A stretch of 64,000 bases of DNA, from positions 58,721-122,720 of the forward strand of contig JAEPOJ010000005.1 in the NCBI GenBank assembly GCA_017642965.1, given 5' to 3'. Below the pieces are notes generated by a model. The model was not told the DNA's origin. It saw only the letters and a list, made by a program, of their open reading frames with translations, and did no database searches. Every line of letters starts with the position of its first letter. Position 1 is the first letter of the stretch. The stretch comes from Phycisphaerales bacterium. GTDB taxonomy: Bacteria > Planctomycetota > Phycisphaerae > Phycisphaerales > UBA1924. Of this stretch, positions 17,168 to 25,950 are shown one piece after another. The position numbers and the translations under genes are program-made.

Positions 17168-17977
17168 ATGGACCCGCTTGAGTTCTCGCTTCGCCTGCTC
17201 GTCGGATTTGCCGCCGGATGTGTCGGTGGGCTCGCTGGCCTCGGGGGCTCGATCATCATGATCCCCGCTCTGGCGATGTTCTGGGGCTACGAAGACGAAG
17301 AGGCCAAGAACGAGCACCACGTGTACATGGCCGCCGCGATGTGTGTGAACGTGATCGTGGCGTTGTCATCCACGTTTTTGCACGCGAAGAAGAAGGCCGC
17401 ACGGAAGGACCTGCTGATGGTCCTGATCCCGACCATGGTCGCGGGGATGCTCATCGGCGTCACCGTCTCCAGCGGGAAGAAGGGTGTCTGGTCGCTGATC
17501 GCGTTCGCGGTGTTCATCTGGCTCTACTGCCTGTACAACATCATCACGACAATCGTCAAGCTCCCGGATTATCCCGACGACACCCCGACTCCGGCGTGGT
17601 GGAAGGTCGGCACGGTGGGCCTCTTTGCCGGGTGCGTCGCCGGCTATCTGGGGATCGGCGGCGGCATCCTCCTGGTCCCGCTGCTGAACCTGACCAAGCT
17701 CCCGCTTCGGCATGCCATCGCTGGCAGCGCCGGCGCGATGTGGGTAGCGTCCCTGATCGGCGCGACGGGGAAGCTCGCGCTGCTCCCGACGATCTATCTC
17801 CCGGATGGCACGCAGCTCCGGATCATGGACGCGATCGGGTTTGCGGTTCCGATGGGGCTCGGTGCGCTCATCGGGGCATACCTCGGGGCGTACCTCGCCC
17901 ACAAGCTGCGCCTCCCCCACCTGAAGCTCGCCATCGCGTTTATCCTTGCGATCGCTTCTGTCAAGATGGTGCTCTAA
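17168..17977 (+). CDS. TauE/SafE-family membrane transporter
   Basis: 269 residues with about eight hydrophobic segments in two repeats. Each repeat begins with the family's glycine-rich hairpin: 'GFAAGCVGGLAGLGGSIIMI' at the N-terminus and 'AGCVAGYLGIGGGILLVPLL' in the middle. Members export organosulfonates, sulfite or related anions, but substrate cannot be told from sequence. ATG 17168 follows AAGGA at normal spacing, and the signal begins with the first helix. It stands alone between a terminator and the SASA esterase gene. Confidence 0.85.
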   Translation: MDPLEFSLRLLVGFAAGCVGGLAGLGGSIIMIPALAMFWGYEDEEAKNEHHVYMAAAMCVNVIVALSSTFLHAKKKAARKDLLMVLIPTMVAGMLIGVTVSSGKKGVWSLIAFAVFIWLYCLYNIITTIVKLPDYPDDTPTPAWWKVGTVGLFAGCVAGYLGIGGGILLVPLLNLTKLPLRHAIAGSAGAMWVASLIGATGKLALLPTIYLPDGTQLRIMDAIGFAVPMGLGALIGAYLGAYLAHKLRLPHLKLAIAFILAIASVKMVL

Positions 17978-18075
17978 CGGCCTTATAATCGCGGTCGCCA
18001 CGGCAATTGCTGGATTTCACTTGGCGACTCGCCGATCTTCTCCTATCTTGACGAGTGAGACTCGGGAGGAGTTTT

Positions 18076-18924
18076 ATGAGACGTACAACGACGTATACAC
18101 GTTGGGCCTCGGCCCAACGAGTGCTGCTCATCGCGATGTGCATGATCGGGCTGACACCGCTGCACGCTTTCGCGGACAACATCAGTCTCTTCATCGTCAC
18201 TGGGCAGTCGAACGCCCGATCGAACTACGCCCTCGGGATCGAGGCGGGGCTGCGCGCCTCCGGCGAGTACGAGCGGGTGGTGGTCTTCCACAAACGCCAC
18301 GGCGGGAACTGGCTGAATCAGTGGATCGTCAACGAGGGCGGGGGTGTGTATTCCCCCGGCACGAACATGGTCAACGACCTCTGGGCGAGCGATGGCTCCT
18401 CGGAGCTCCAGCAGCTCATTGCATCGCTCGAATCCGACGGCCACACGGTCACGGTTGAGGGGTTCTTCTGGTTTCAGGGGGAGAGCGACACCATCAACGC
18501 CGGCTCGAGAGCGACCTATCAGGACCGTTTCGCGTGGATGATCGGCACCCTCCGGTCGCACTATGGCAACTTTGACCTGCTGGTCACGCTGGTCGACTGG
18601 AACCACGACATGACCGATCAGCTGATTCAGGACGGGTACATGCCCGAGTGGGTCGATGAGCTGCGTCAGGTCCAGATCGACACCGCGGCTGCGCTCGGTG
18701 GGGTGCACCACGATTCCCGGGACTACCCGCGGTCAGACCTTTGGCACGTGAGTATCACGGATGACCCACGCGGGTTTTACGCCGCGGTCACCGATCTTGG
18801 CGCAGATCAGGCGCGTGTATTCCTCGACCACACGGTCTGCGAGGTCGACCTGAACCGGGATGGCCTGCTCAACTTCTTCGACGTGTCTGCATTTCTCCAG
18901 GCGTTCAACGCCGGCTGTCCGTGA
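18076..18924 (+). CDS. Exported SASA/SGNH-type esterase with dockerin-like C-terminus
   Basis: 282 residues. A signal peptide (about 1-34, ending 'PLHAFA') leads into a sialate O-acetylesterase-like domain. It has 'LFIVTGQSNARS' (GQSN carries the nucleophile Ser) and 'GFFWFQGESDT', the oxyanion-hole block; 'SDLWHVS' may supply the catalytic Asp/His. These enzymes remove O-acetyl groups from sugars. The last 35 residues are a single dockerin-like/EF-hand-type unit ('VDLNRDGLLNFFDVSAFLQA') ending 'NAGCP', shared with the two FG-GAP proteins at 23354 and 25951. GGGAGGAG precedes ATG 18076. A terminator follows. Confidence 0.87.
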   Translation: MRRTTTYTRWASAQRVLLIAMCMIGLTPLHAFADNISLFIVTGQSNARSNYALGIEAGLRASGEYERVVVFHKRHGGNWLNQWIVNEGGGVYSPGTNMVNDLWASDGSSELQQLIASLESDGHTVTVEGFFWFQGESDTINAGSRATYQDRFAWMIGTLRSHYGNFDLLVTLVDWNHDMTDQLIQDGYMPEWVDELRQVQIDTAAALGGVHHDSRDYPRSDLWHVSITDDPRGFYAAVTDLGADQARVFLDHTVCEVDLNRDGLLNFFDVSAFLQAFNAGCP

Positions 18925-18950
18925 CCATGGCAACCATAGAAGAGCACGAG

Positions 18951-18974
18951 AGCCCCGCAAAGCGGGGCTTTTTC
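18951..18974 (+). terminator. Intrinsic terminator after SASA esterase
   Basis: Stem AGCCCCGC/GCGGGGCT with an AAA loop and T5 tail, framed by CACGA/TCGTG. Confidence 0.92.
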
Positions 18975-19011
18975 GTGTATACGTTCGCGTCTCGGACAGC
19001 TACGATCATGC

Positions 19012-19221
19012 ATGCCCCCATCACGCGAGAGCAACCCAAACTCGACGCCGTCCCAGTTTCGCTCGAAGCTCGGGACGTATCTGACCGGTGTCGCGATCGG
19101 GTTCACGCTGCTGGGCATGATCTATTTCTTCAAGCATCAGGCCGTCCAGCGTGAGCAGGCGCGCCAGGATCAATCACACGCGCAGCAGGACACGGGTGAA
19201 CCATCGGGAGCACAACCTTGA
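19012..19221 (+). CDS. Small single-TM protein coupled to uvrA
   Basis: 69 residues: a short Ser/Asn/Pro-rich N-terminus, one membrane helix ('LTGVAIGFTLLGMIYFF') and a Gln-rich, charged C-terminal tail. I do not recognise a family. Its stop codon overlaps the TTG start of uvrA (TTGA), which argues that it is translated and co-transcribed with uvrA. There is no Shine-Dalgarno site, but TACGAT at 19001-19006 lies five bases before the ATG, consistent with a leaderless transcript. Confidence 0.6.
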   Translation: MPPSRESNPNSTPSQFRSKLGTYLTGVAIGFTLLGMIYFFKHQAVQREQARQDQSHAQQDTGEPSGAQP

Positions 19222-22200
19222 GTCCGCCATCGAGTGCCAAGAAAACCGCAAAGAAGAAACGCGCCACAAAGAAGACACCCAGGACGAAGAGCAAAGCACC
19301 CTCTGCGCCCAAGCCGGTTGATCCCGATCGTGTAATACGGATCCGCGGCGCGAAGGAGCACAACCTCAAGTCCGTGGACATCGATATCCCACGCGATCAG
19401 CTCGTGATCATCACGGGGCTCTCCGGGTCGGGCAAATCGTCCCTCGCGTTCGACACGATCTTCGCCGAGGGGCAGCGGAAGTACATGGAGTCGCTGAGCG
19501 CGTACGCGCGCCAGTTCCTCGACCAGCTCAAGAAGCCGGACATCGAGGAGATCGAGGGCATCCCCCCCACCATCGCGATCGAGCAGCGCAGCGCCTCGCA
19601 CAACCCTCGATCGACCGTTGCGACGACGACGGAGATCTACGACTACCTGCGTCTGTTGTTTGCGCGATGCGGGACGCCCCGCTCGTGGGCACCCACGAAG
19701 ACCAAGAAGGACGGCACAGTCGTCTCCCGCTCGGGGCGTCCGATCGAGTCCTCTTCCGCGACGCAGATCGTCGACCATATCCTCGGCTTCGGCGAGGGCA
19801 CGCGGATGATGATCCTCGCGCCGGTCGTCCGCGCGAAGAAGGGACACCACAAGGACACGCTCGAAGACCTCTTCAAGCAGGGCTGGGTCCGCGCCCGCGT
19901 AAACGGCGAGATCGTCGACCTGCGCGATGCGCTCAAGGAGGACAACGACAACCCCCTCAAGCTCCACCGCTACAAGAAGCACACGCTCGAGGCGGTGGTC
20001 GACCGTGTGGTCATCCGCGATGACGACGACTCCCGCCAGCGCCTCGTCGAATCTGTAGAAGCGGCGCTGCGGATTGCTGAAGGATCAGTCACGGCCAGTG
20101 TGAACGACGCCGAGGACCGTGACAAGTGGACCGACCACGCGTTCAGCGAGCACTTCGCCGACCCCGACCACCCCGAGATCGCGCTCAGCGAGCTCTCTCC
20201 GCGACTCTTCTCGTTCAACTCGCCCTTCGGGGCCTGCCCCGACTGCCACGGGCTGGGCGTGATCCTGGAGTTTGATGAGGAGCTGGTCGTGCCGGACATG
20301 GACGTCGGGCTGCTGAACAACGCGATCCAGCCGTGGAAGAAGAACGGCCCGGGCGGCATGGTGTACCCGCGCTACCTGCGCCGGTTCTGCCGGGCCTTCG
20401 ACGTGACGCCCAGCACCAAGCTCTCCGCGATGAGCGAGGAGATGTACACGCTGCTCATGCACGGCTCGGATGCGCCGGGCGCACTCAAAACCCGCAAGCA
20501 GTGGGACGGCGTGATGCCCATGCTCCACGACTGGTTCCACAAGACCGAGTCGAGCTGGGTCAAGGATCACCTGCATCAGTTCCAGCACGAGATCGTCTGC
20601 CCCACATGCTGCGGCGACCGCCTGGGCATCGCGGCCCTTCACGTCACCATCGAGTCCGAGCACCGGGCGGACATGGAGAAAGGCGGCTCCCCCACCGTCA
20701 TCGGCCGTCCCACAAACGACGGCACGGTGCTCAATATCTCCGAGCTCGCCCGCCTGAACATCACCGATGCGGTGAAGTACATCGAGGGCCTCAAGCTGAC
20801 CAAGGAACAGGAGGTCATCGCGGAAGCCATCGTGCGCGAGATCACGAACCGGCTGCGGTTCCTTGAGTCCGTCGGGCTTGAGTACCTGTCGCTCGATCGG
20901 CGCACCGCGACGCTCTCGGGCGGCGAGGCGCAGCGGATCCGACTGGCCACGCAGGTCGGCTCGGGGCTGGTCGGGGCGTGCTACGTGCTCGATGAGCCCA
21001 CCATCGGGCTGCACCAGCGGGACAACGACCGCCTGATCCGCACGCTGCGACATCTCACGGACATCGGGAACACGGTGCTCGTCGTCGAGCACGACGAGGA
21101 CACGATCCTCGCCGCGGATCACATCGTGGACATCGGGCCCGGCCCGGGCGTGCACGGCGGAACCGTCGTCGCGCAGGGAACAATCGAGGACATCAAGAAC
21201 ACCAAGGCCTCCCTCACAGGCGACTACCTCTCCGGACGCCGGAAGATCGAGGTGCCCACCGAGCGTCGCAAGCTCTCCGAGAAGAAGGCGATGGTCGTGA
21301 AGGGGGCCGCGGAGAACAACCTCAAGGGCATCGATGTCGCGTTCCCCATCGGCGGGATGATCTGCGTCACGGGCGTCTCGGGCTCTGGTAAGTCCACCTT
21401 GGTCAATCAGATCCTGCTCCCCGCGGTCAAGCGCGAGGTCATGGGGTCCAAGACCAAGCCCGGCAAGCACACCCGCATCAACGGGCTCCAGCATATCGAC
21501 CGGATCATTGAGGTGGACCAGTCGCCCATCGGTCGCACGCCCCGATCGAACCCCGCGACCTATACGGGGATCTTTGATGAGATCCGCAAGGTCTTCACCG
21601 CCACGAAGGAAGCCAAGATCCGTGGCTACAAGCCCGGGCGGTTCTCGTTCAACGTGTCCTCGAAGAACGGCGGCGGGCGCTGCGAAGCGTGTGCCGGCCA
21701 GGGCACCAAGAAGATCGAGATGCACTTCCTCCCCGATGTCTTCGTCGAGTGTGAGGTCTGCAACGGCAAGCGCTACAACCGCGAGACCCTGCAGGTGACC
21801 TACCGCGGCAAGAACATCGCGGACGTGCTCGACATGACGGTCGAGGACGCGTGCGGGTTCTTTGAGAACCACCCCAAGATCCTGCGCTTCACGGAGTGCC
21901 TGCGGGACGTCGGGCTCGGGTACATCACGCTCGGGCAGCCCAGCACGACCCTGTCGGGTGGCGAGGCGCAGCGGGTCAAGCTCGCGACGGAACTCGGCAA
22001 GGGTACCCGCCACGACGGCACCCCCAGCAGTGAGCACACGCTGTACATTCTGGATGAGCCGACCACGGGCCTGCACTTCGAGGACATCAACAAGCTCATC
22101 GGGGTGCTTAACCGCCTCGCCGATGCCAACAACACGCTGATCGTGATCGAGCACAACCTCGATGTGATCAAGTGCGCTGATTGGATCAACGATCTTGGGC

Positions 22201-22307
22201 CTGAGGGCGGTGATGAGGGCGGCACGCTGCTCGCATCAGGCACACCCGAAGATATTGCGGCGGTCAGTGCCTCGTACACCGGGCAGTACCTCAAGGGGAT
22301 GCTCTGA
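19218..22307 (+). CDS. uvrA: Excinuclease ABC subunit A
   Basis: 1029 residues from a TTG start that has GGGAG seven bases upstream. Two ABC ATPase modules are present. The first Walker A is 'GLSGSGKSSLAFDT' (67-80) and the second 'GVSGSGKST' (about 719). ABC signatures are 'TLSGGEAQRI' and 'TLSGGEAQRVKLA'; zinc-binding pairs include 'CPDCHGLG', 'CPTCCGD', 'CEACAGQG' and 'CEVCNGK'. UvrA scans DNA as a dimer and loads UvrB at bulky lesions during nucleotide excision repair. It is about 80 residues longer than the usual length of about 940, partly from a Lys/Ala-rich N-terminal extension of about 35 residues that looks disordered. It is coupled to the small membrane protein at 19012. Confidence 0.98.
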   Translation: MSPPSSAKKTAKKKRATKKTPRTKSKAPSAPKPVDPDRVIRIRGAKEHNLKSVDIDIPRDQLVIITGLSGSGKSSLAFDTIFAEGQRKYMESLSAYARQFLDQLKKPDIEEIEGIPPTIAIEQRSASHNPRSTVATTTEIYDYLRLLFARCGTPRSWAPTKTKKDGTVVSRSGRPIESSSATQIVDHILGFGEGTRMMILAPVVRAKKGHHKDTLEDLFKQGWVRARVNGEIVDLRDALKEDNDNPLKLHRYKKHTLEAVVDRVVIRDDDDSRQRLVESVEAALRIAEGSVTASVNDAEDRDKWTDHAFSEHFADPDHPEIALSELSPRLFSFNSPFGACPDCHGLGVILEFDEELVVPDMDVGLLNNAIQPWKKNGPGGMVYPRYLRRFCRAFDVTPSTKLSAMSEEMYTLLMHGSDAPGALKTRKQWDGVMPMLHDWFHKTESSWVKDHLHQFQHEIVCPTCCGDRLGIAALHVTIESEHRADMEKGGSPTVIGRPTNDGTVLNISELARLNITDAVKYIEGLKLTKEQEVIAEAIVREITNRLRFLESVGLEYLSLDRRTATLSGGEAQRIRLATQVGSGLVGACYVLDEPTIGLHQRDNDRLIRTLRHLTDIGNTVLVVEHDEDTILAADHIVDIGPGPGVHGGTVVAQGTIEDIKNTKASLTGDYLSGRRKIEVPTERRKLSEKKAMVVKGAAENNLKGIDVAFPIGGMICVTGVSGSGKSTLVNQILLPAVKREVMGSKTKPGKHTRINGLQHIDRIIEVDQSPIGRTPRSNPATYTGIFDEIRKVFTATKEAKIRGYKPGRFSFNVSSKNGGGRCEACAGQGTKKIEMHFLPDVFVECEVCNGKRYNRETLQVTYRGKNIADVLDMTVEDACGFFENHPKILRFTECLRDVGLGYITLGQPSTTLSGGEAQRVKLATELGKGTRHDGTPSSEHTLYILDEPTTGLHFEDINKLIGVLNRLADANNTLIVIEHNLDVIKCADWINDLGPEGGDEGGTLLASGTPEDIAAVSASYTGQYLKGML

Positions 22308-22611
22308 ACCTCGGCTGTCTCAGTATACATTTTTTGCACGTCGCGATCGTCCGCCCGGCGCAGATTCTGGGCGAGTTTCGCCGTAAGTGCCTACAAGACA
22401 GTCACTTAAAATATACATGAGACGACATTAAAAACTATTTTACGAGTCAATATGTTACGAATCACTTGATTGATATATTGATGCGCGTAGGGTGCATAGA
22501 AGACACAGGGGATGACACGTTGCGCCGTTGTTATGGCGATGATCACAGCCGACGCTCGGCTGTGTGAGGGCTTTCCCATTGACTGTCACTACTTATACGA
22601 GGAGAAGAACA
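22308..22611. other. Intergenic region, AT-rich centre with a short hairpin
   Basis: No gene seen. The centre (about 22400-22495) is distinctly AT-rich against a GC-rich background, suitable for a promoter for the downstream exported protein. A perfect 9-bp hairpin CACAGCCGA-CGC-TCGGCTGTG lies at 22544-22564, about 48 bases before the next ATG. TTATAC occurs at 22594-22599, immediately before the GAGGAG ribosome-binding site. Confidence 0.6.
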
Positions 22612-23256
22612 ATGCACACTCGACTACTCACCGCCGCTGGCCTCGCAATAGCCTTCAGCACACAGGCGTACGCTGGCTTCAGCTTCGTTGATCGTGACTT
22701 CGGCCTGAACAACGCCGGGGTGGACTTCGATTTCATGGAGCAGAACGATGCCCAGAACGACGATTTCACCACGGCTGATACCGCCGGGACGCTGACCATG
22801 GACGACCCCGATCTGGTCGGGTCAGGCCACATCCAGCTCGGTGATGTGGACTGGTTTGAGTTCACGCTAGAGAATGATGCGAGCCTCCAGTTCGCAACTG
22901 GCGCGACGCTCGATACGCCGTACGGCCTGTCGCTGCAGATGCTCGACTCCGACGGCAACGTGCTCGTCGGCGATGCCGAGATGGGGCCCGATGAGGATTC
23001 GCCGCTCTCCATCCAGCAGGCGCTGCTGCCTCAGGGCACATACTTCATCGGCATCTCGGGGTTCGATCCCGACGTGCTCAACGGCGGCCTGCTCGACGGC
23101 ATGGACTCCGGCTCGCCGCACAACTTTGACTTCGACTATGTCCTCTCGCTTGAGGCCACCCCGGTCGCGGTCGTGCCGCTTCCGCCGGCAGCGTTCGCTG
23201 CGCTCAGCCTGGCGCTCCCGCTGGGGGTCATGCGTCGCATGAAGAAGCGTGCCTGA
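22612..23256 (+). CDS. Exported DVUA0089-type/pre-peptidase-like protein with VPLPP-CTERM tail
   Basis: 214 residues. A signal peptide (about 1-22, ending 'TQAYA') is followed by a beta-sandwich resembling bacterial pre-peptidase C-terminal domains ('GDVDWFEFTLENDASLQFAT', then 'LLPQGTYFIGISGFDPDVLN'). The tail 'VVPLPPAAFAALSLALPLGV' plus 'MRRMKKRA' is a CTERM sorting signal. ATG 22612 follows GGAG at eight bases. It is probably a surface or matrix protein handled by an exosortase not in this window. A long palindromic terminator follows. Confidence 0.85.
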   Translation: MHTRLLTAAGLAIAFSTQAYAGFSFVDRDFGLNNAGVDFDFMEQNDAQNDDFTTADTAGTLTMDDPDLVGSGHIQLGDVDWFEFTLENDASLQFATGATLDTPYGLSLQMLDSDGNVLVGDAEMGPDEDSPLSIQQALLPQGTYFIGISGFDPDVLNGGLLDGMDSGSPHNFDFDYVLSLEATPVAVVPLPPAAFAALSLALPLGVMRRMKKRA

Positions 23257-23284
23257 TTCTTCGAATCACACAAGAGAGTGATCA

Positions 23285-23316
23285 AAAAGAACCCGCCAGA
23301 TCTGGCGGGTTCTTTT
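23285..23316. terminator. Perfect 32-base palindromic bidirectional terminator
   Basis: AAAAGAACCCGCCAGA/TCTGGCGGGTTCTTTT is a perfect 16+16 inverted repeat. It separates the plus-strand CTERM gene from the convergent FG-GAP gene and has T-runs on both strands. Confidence 0.93.
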
Positions 23317-23353
23317 CAGTTGCACTTCAAGTACTCACTGCACCGGAGCGTGC

Positions 23354-25810
23354 TCAGGGGCATCCCTCAGCGTACTGCTTCACAAACGCGGAGACATCAA
23401 AGAAGTTCAGCATCCCGTCCCTGTTGAAGTCGACGCTCAGGTCGCCCGCGTTGAACGCGACGAGGAACGTGCTGACATCGAAGAAGTTCACGGCGCCGTC
23501 GCCGTTGAGGTCGACTGGGCAGGGATCACCGAGCGTGCCGTAGTACGCGCGCATCATGCGTTCCGTATCCGAGACCGCGACCAGATCCGGTGCGCCGTCG
23601 AGGTTCAGGTCGCTCACCGCGACGCCCTGGGTGCCGAAGATGGGCATGCGGATCGCTCGCCCGAACTCGCGTGGGGCGATCTGAGGCACCGCGTACGCGG
23701 CTGGTTCGAGTCCTCCCCCGTCTGTACCGGCGACCGCGATGTCCGGGCGGCCGTCGCCGTTAAAATCAGCGATCACTGCCTCAACGGGGTTGACCGTCCG
23801 AAGGATCTGCGTCGATGCCGCGCTCCCGTCCGCGTCCAGGATGATGACCGCGGTCTGTGAGACATTGTCCGTCACGACCAGATCGGTGATGCCATCGAGA
23901 TCGAGATCACCAGCCGTGATCCAGTACGCGCTGCCGAACTCTTCGTCCAGAACGGTGACAGGCCCCTCGGTAAACGTGCCGTTGCCCTCGTTCCGCATCA
24001 GCATGATGCCGTCAAACTCGTCCGTGCCGATCGCGAGGTCCATGAACCCATCGCCGTCGTAGTCGATCGCCGCCGGCTTGGACCCCGATGGGTCCGGTGG
24101 CGTCACGTCGACCCAGTGTGTGAGTGAGGGCCCTACGCCGCCGATGAAAATACTGACTGCGCTATCGAACTCCATCGCCGCGACATCATCGAGGCCGTCG
24201 TTGTTGAAGTCTGCGATCTCGATCCCGCGGAATGGGCCCCTGTCTCCAGTATCGACGGTGACGACATTGCCATATGTGTTGTTTGGCTGCTTGGTGAAGA
24301 TGCGCAGCTCCTGGGCGGTTGTTCGTCCGTTGACGAGCTCAGGCACGCCATCGCCGTCGAGATCCGGCGCGCCAACCATGAATGAGTCGCTGGATGCGAC
24401 GACGCGGTCGAGCGAGCCGTCCTGCAGATCAAGGATGCGCAGGTTCGATTCACCGGCTAGCACGAACTCGTCCAGCCCGTCGTCGTCGATATCGAGCGGG
24501 AGTGTGTACAGCACCCCGTTCACGATGTCGTACGAGGGCATCCCGAACTGCGGGACCCCGGGCACGCCCGCCCGGTTCTCGACGTACCACCCCCCGTTGT
24601 TCGCGCCTCCGGCGTAGCCGAACCAGACGATGTCTTCATCGCCGTCCTCGTCCACGTCGGTGCTGGTCACGACTGGCTTGGGGAAGTCATCGAAGAAGCC
24701 GTCGATGTCGTACGGGAAAGACCGTCGGGGCTGCCCAACGATGAGATCGCCGTAGGTCGGGTTCGCGGTCTCGAAGTCGTAGATGATCGCCGGGAAGTAG
24801 TCCGGGGTGGCGAACACGTTCGGGAACTCCCCGAGCCGGAAGGCGATCAGGTCAGGGTGCCCCGACCCATCCAAGTCGCCTGCCACGTGCAGCGGGATCG
24901 CGAACTCTCCGCCGGCGATGTCCTGTGTTGATTGGCTGTTGAGCACGAAGTTGTACTCGATCCGGAACGACTGGGTCGCGTTGTCCGAGATGATCAGGTC
25001 CATCGCCGGGTTCGAATCCAGCTGCGCGAACACGGGGAGCTCGTCGTTCGCGATGCTCGGATACTCCCGCATGATCTCACGTACCACACCGACGGAGATC
25101 GTCCCAGTGCCCTCGAGCAGGATGAACCGCTGGGAGTCCTGTGAGAACATCAGCACATCGAGATCGCCATCCCCGTCGTAGTCGGCGAGGTCGTAGACTG
25201 TGTTCTGTTCGCCGAGCCCATCGACCTGCACCGCGAACGTCGTATCGAAGTCTGGCGTGCGGACGCTGTAGATGTAGATCTCGTCGTCGCTTGTATTGAG
25301 GATCAGCTCGTCACGCCCGTCGTTGTCCAGATCGCCGGCTCGCACGAGCGGTGCAAACACATCACCGGTTGAGCCGAAGATCGTGTAGTTGATGTTCGGA
25401 TCGTTGCTCTCGTACTCTGGCTCGCCGAGTCCGGGGAGGTACCGAAATCCCCAGTTGTCGTCGCGGACAACCAGTTCCGGCTCGCTGTCAAGGTCGAGCT
25501 GCGCCGCGACGACCATGTTGATCCCGATGTCCATCTCGACCGGGCCGTACAGGATGCGTCCCCCGGATCCATCGCCCATCAGTGCAAGGAGCTGCTGGTT
25601 CCCGCTGTTCAGGTGCAGGTAGTCGGTGTAGCCGTCCTTGTTGAAGTCGCCGACCTGAACCAGTGAGCCGATGAAATCGTCCGGAAAATCCGGGCCGATG
25701 GTTCCGGCACCGAGCAGGGACTGGAAGTCGGGGTCAGCGGCGGCAGCGCCCGCGGATGCAACGAGCGTCATCACGAGTGTGCGGCATGGATGAGTTCTGA
25801 ACAATCGCAT
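23354..25810 (-). CDS. Large exported FG-GAP/VCBS-repeat protein with tandem dockerin-like tail (copy 1)
   Basis: 818 residues. A signal peptide (about 1-25) is followed by many FG-GAP/VCBS-type units of the form 'VGDFNKDGYTDYLHL', 'AGDLDNDGRDELIL' and 'IADFNGDGRPDIAVAGTDGG', expected to form one or more beta-propellers with Ca2+-binding Asp loops. The last 60 residues are two dockerin-like units ('DLNGDGAVNFFDVSTFLVAF' and 'DFNRDGMLNFFDVSAFV') ending in 'GCP'. Its function is unknown; surface adhesion or polymer binding is plausible from architecture. AAAAAAAGGA precedes the start. It is a paralogue of the next gene in the same orientation, 140 bases apart, from a tandem duplication. Confidence 0.88.
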   Translation of the reverse strand: MRLFRTHPCRTLVMTLVASAGAAAADPDFQSLLGAGTIGPDFPDDFIGSLVQVGDFNKDGYTDYLHLNSGNQQLLALMGDGSGGRILYGPVEMDIGINMVVAAQLDLDSEPELVVRDDNWGFRYLPGLGEPEYESNDPNINYTIFGSTGDVFAPLVRAGDLDNDGRDELILNTSDDEIYIYSVRTPDFDTTFAVQVDGLGEQNTVYDLADYDGDGDLDVLMFSQDSQRFILLEGTGTISVGVVREIMREYPSIANDELPVFAQLDSNPAMDLIISDNATQSFRIEYNFVLNSQSTQDIAGGEFAIPLHVAGDLDGSGHPDLIAFRLGEFPNVFATPDYFPAIIYDFETANPTYGDLIVGQPRRSFPYDIDGFFDDFPKPVVTSTDVDEDGDEDIVWFGYAGGANNGGWYVENRAGVPGVPQFGMPSYDIVNGVLYTLPLDIDDDGLDEFVLAGESNLRILDLQDGSLDRVVASSDSFMVGAPDLDGDGVPELVNGRTTAQELRIFTKQPNNTYGNVVTVDTGDRGPFRGIEIADFNNDGLDDVAAMEFDSAVSIFIGGVGPSLTHWVDVTPPDPSGSKPAAIDYDGDGFMDLAIGTDEFDGIMLMRNEGNGTFTEGPVTVLDEEFGSAYWITAGDLDLDGITDLVVTDNVSQTAVIILDADGSAASTQILRTVNPVEAVIADFNGDGRPDIAVAGTDGGGLEPAAYAVPQIAPREFGRAIRMPIFGTQGVAVSDLNLDGAPDLVAVSDTERMMRAYYGTLGDPCPVDLNGDGAVNFFDVSTFLVAFNAGDLSVDFNRDGMLNFFDVSAFVKQYAEGCP

Positions 25811-25950
25811 GAATCATTCCTTTTTTTATCAGCGAACACAAACGTGTTCTGAAGGTCCTTTGTTTCACTCTGATACAAACCGTCTGGGCACGACTTACGC
25901 GGCCCACGTGCATCGGCCCCAGCGTCGCCGACAGCCAGGCACCATCCGAT

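Noticed and set aside
20085-22154. 689-codon minus-strand frame over uvrA
   Set aside because: Shadow of uvrA's codon usage; the plus strand carries both ATPase modules and all zinc motifs.
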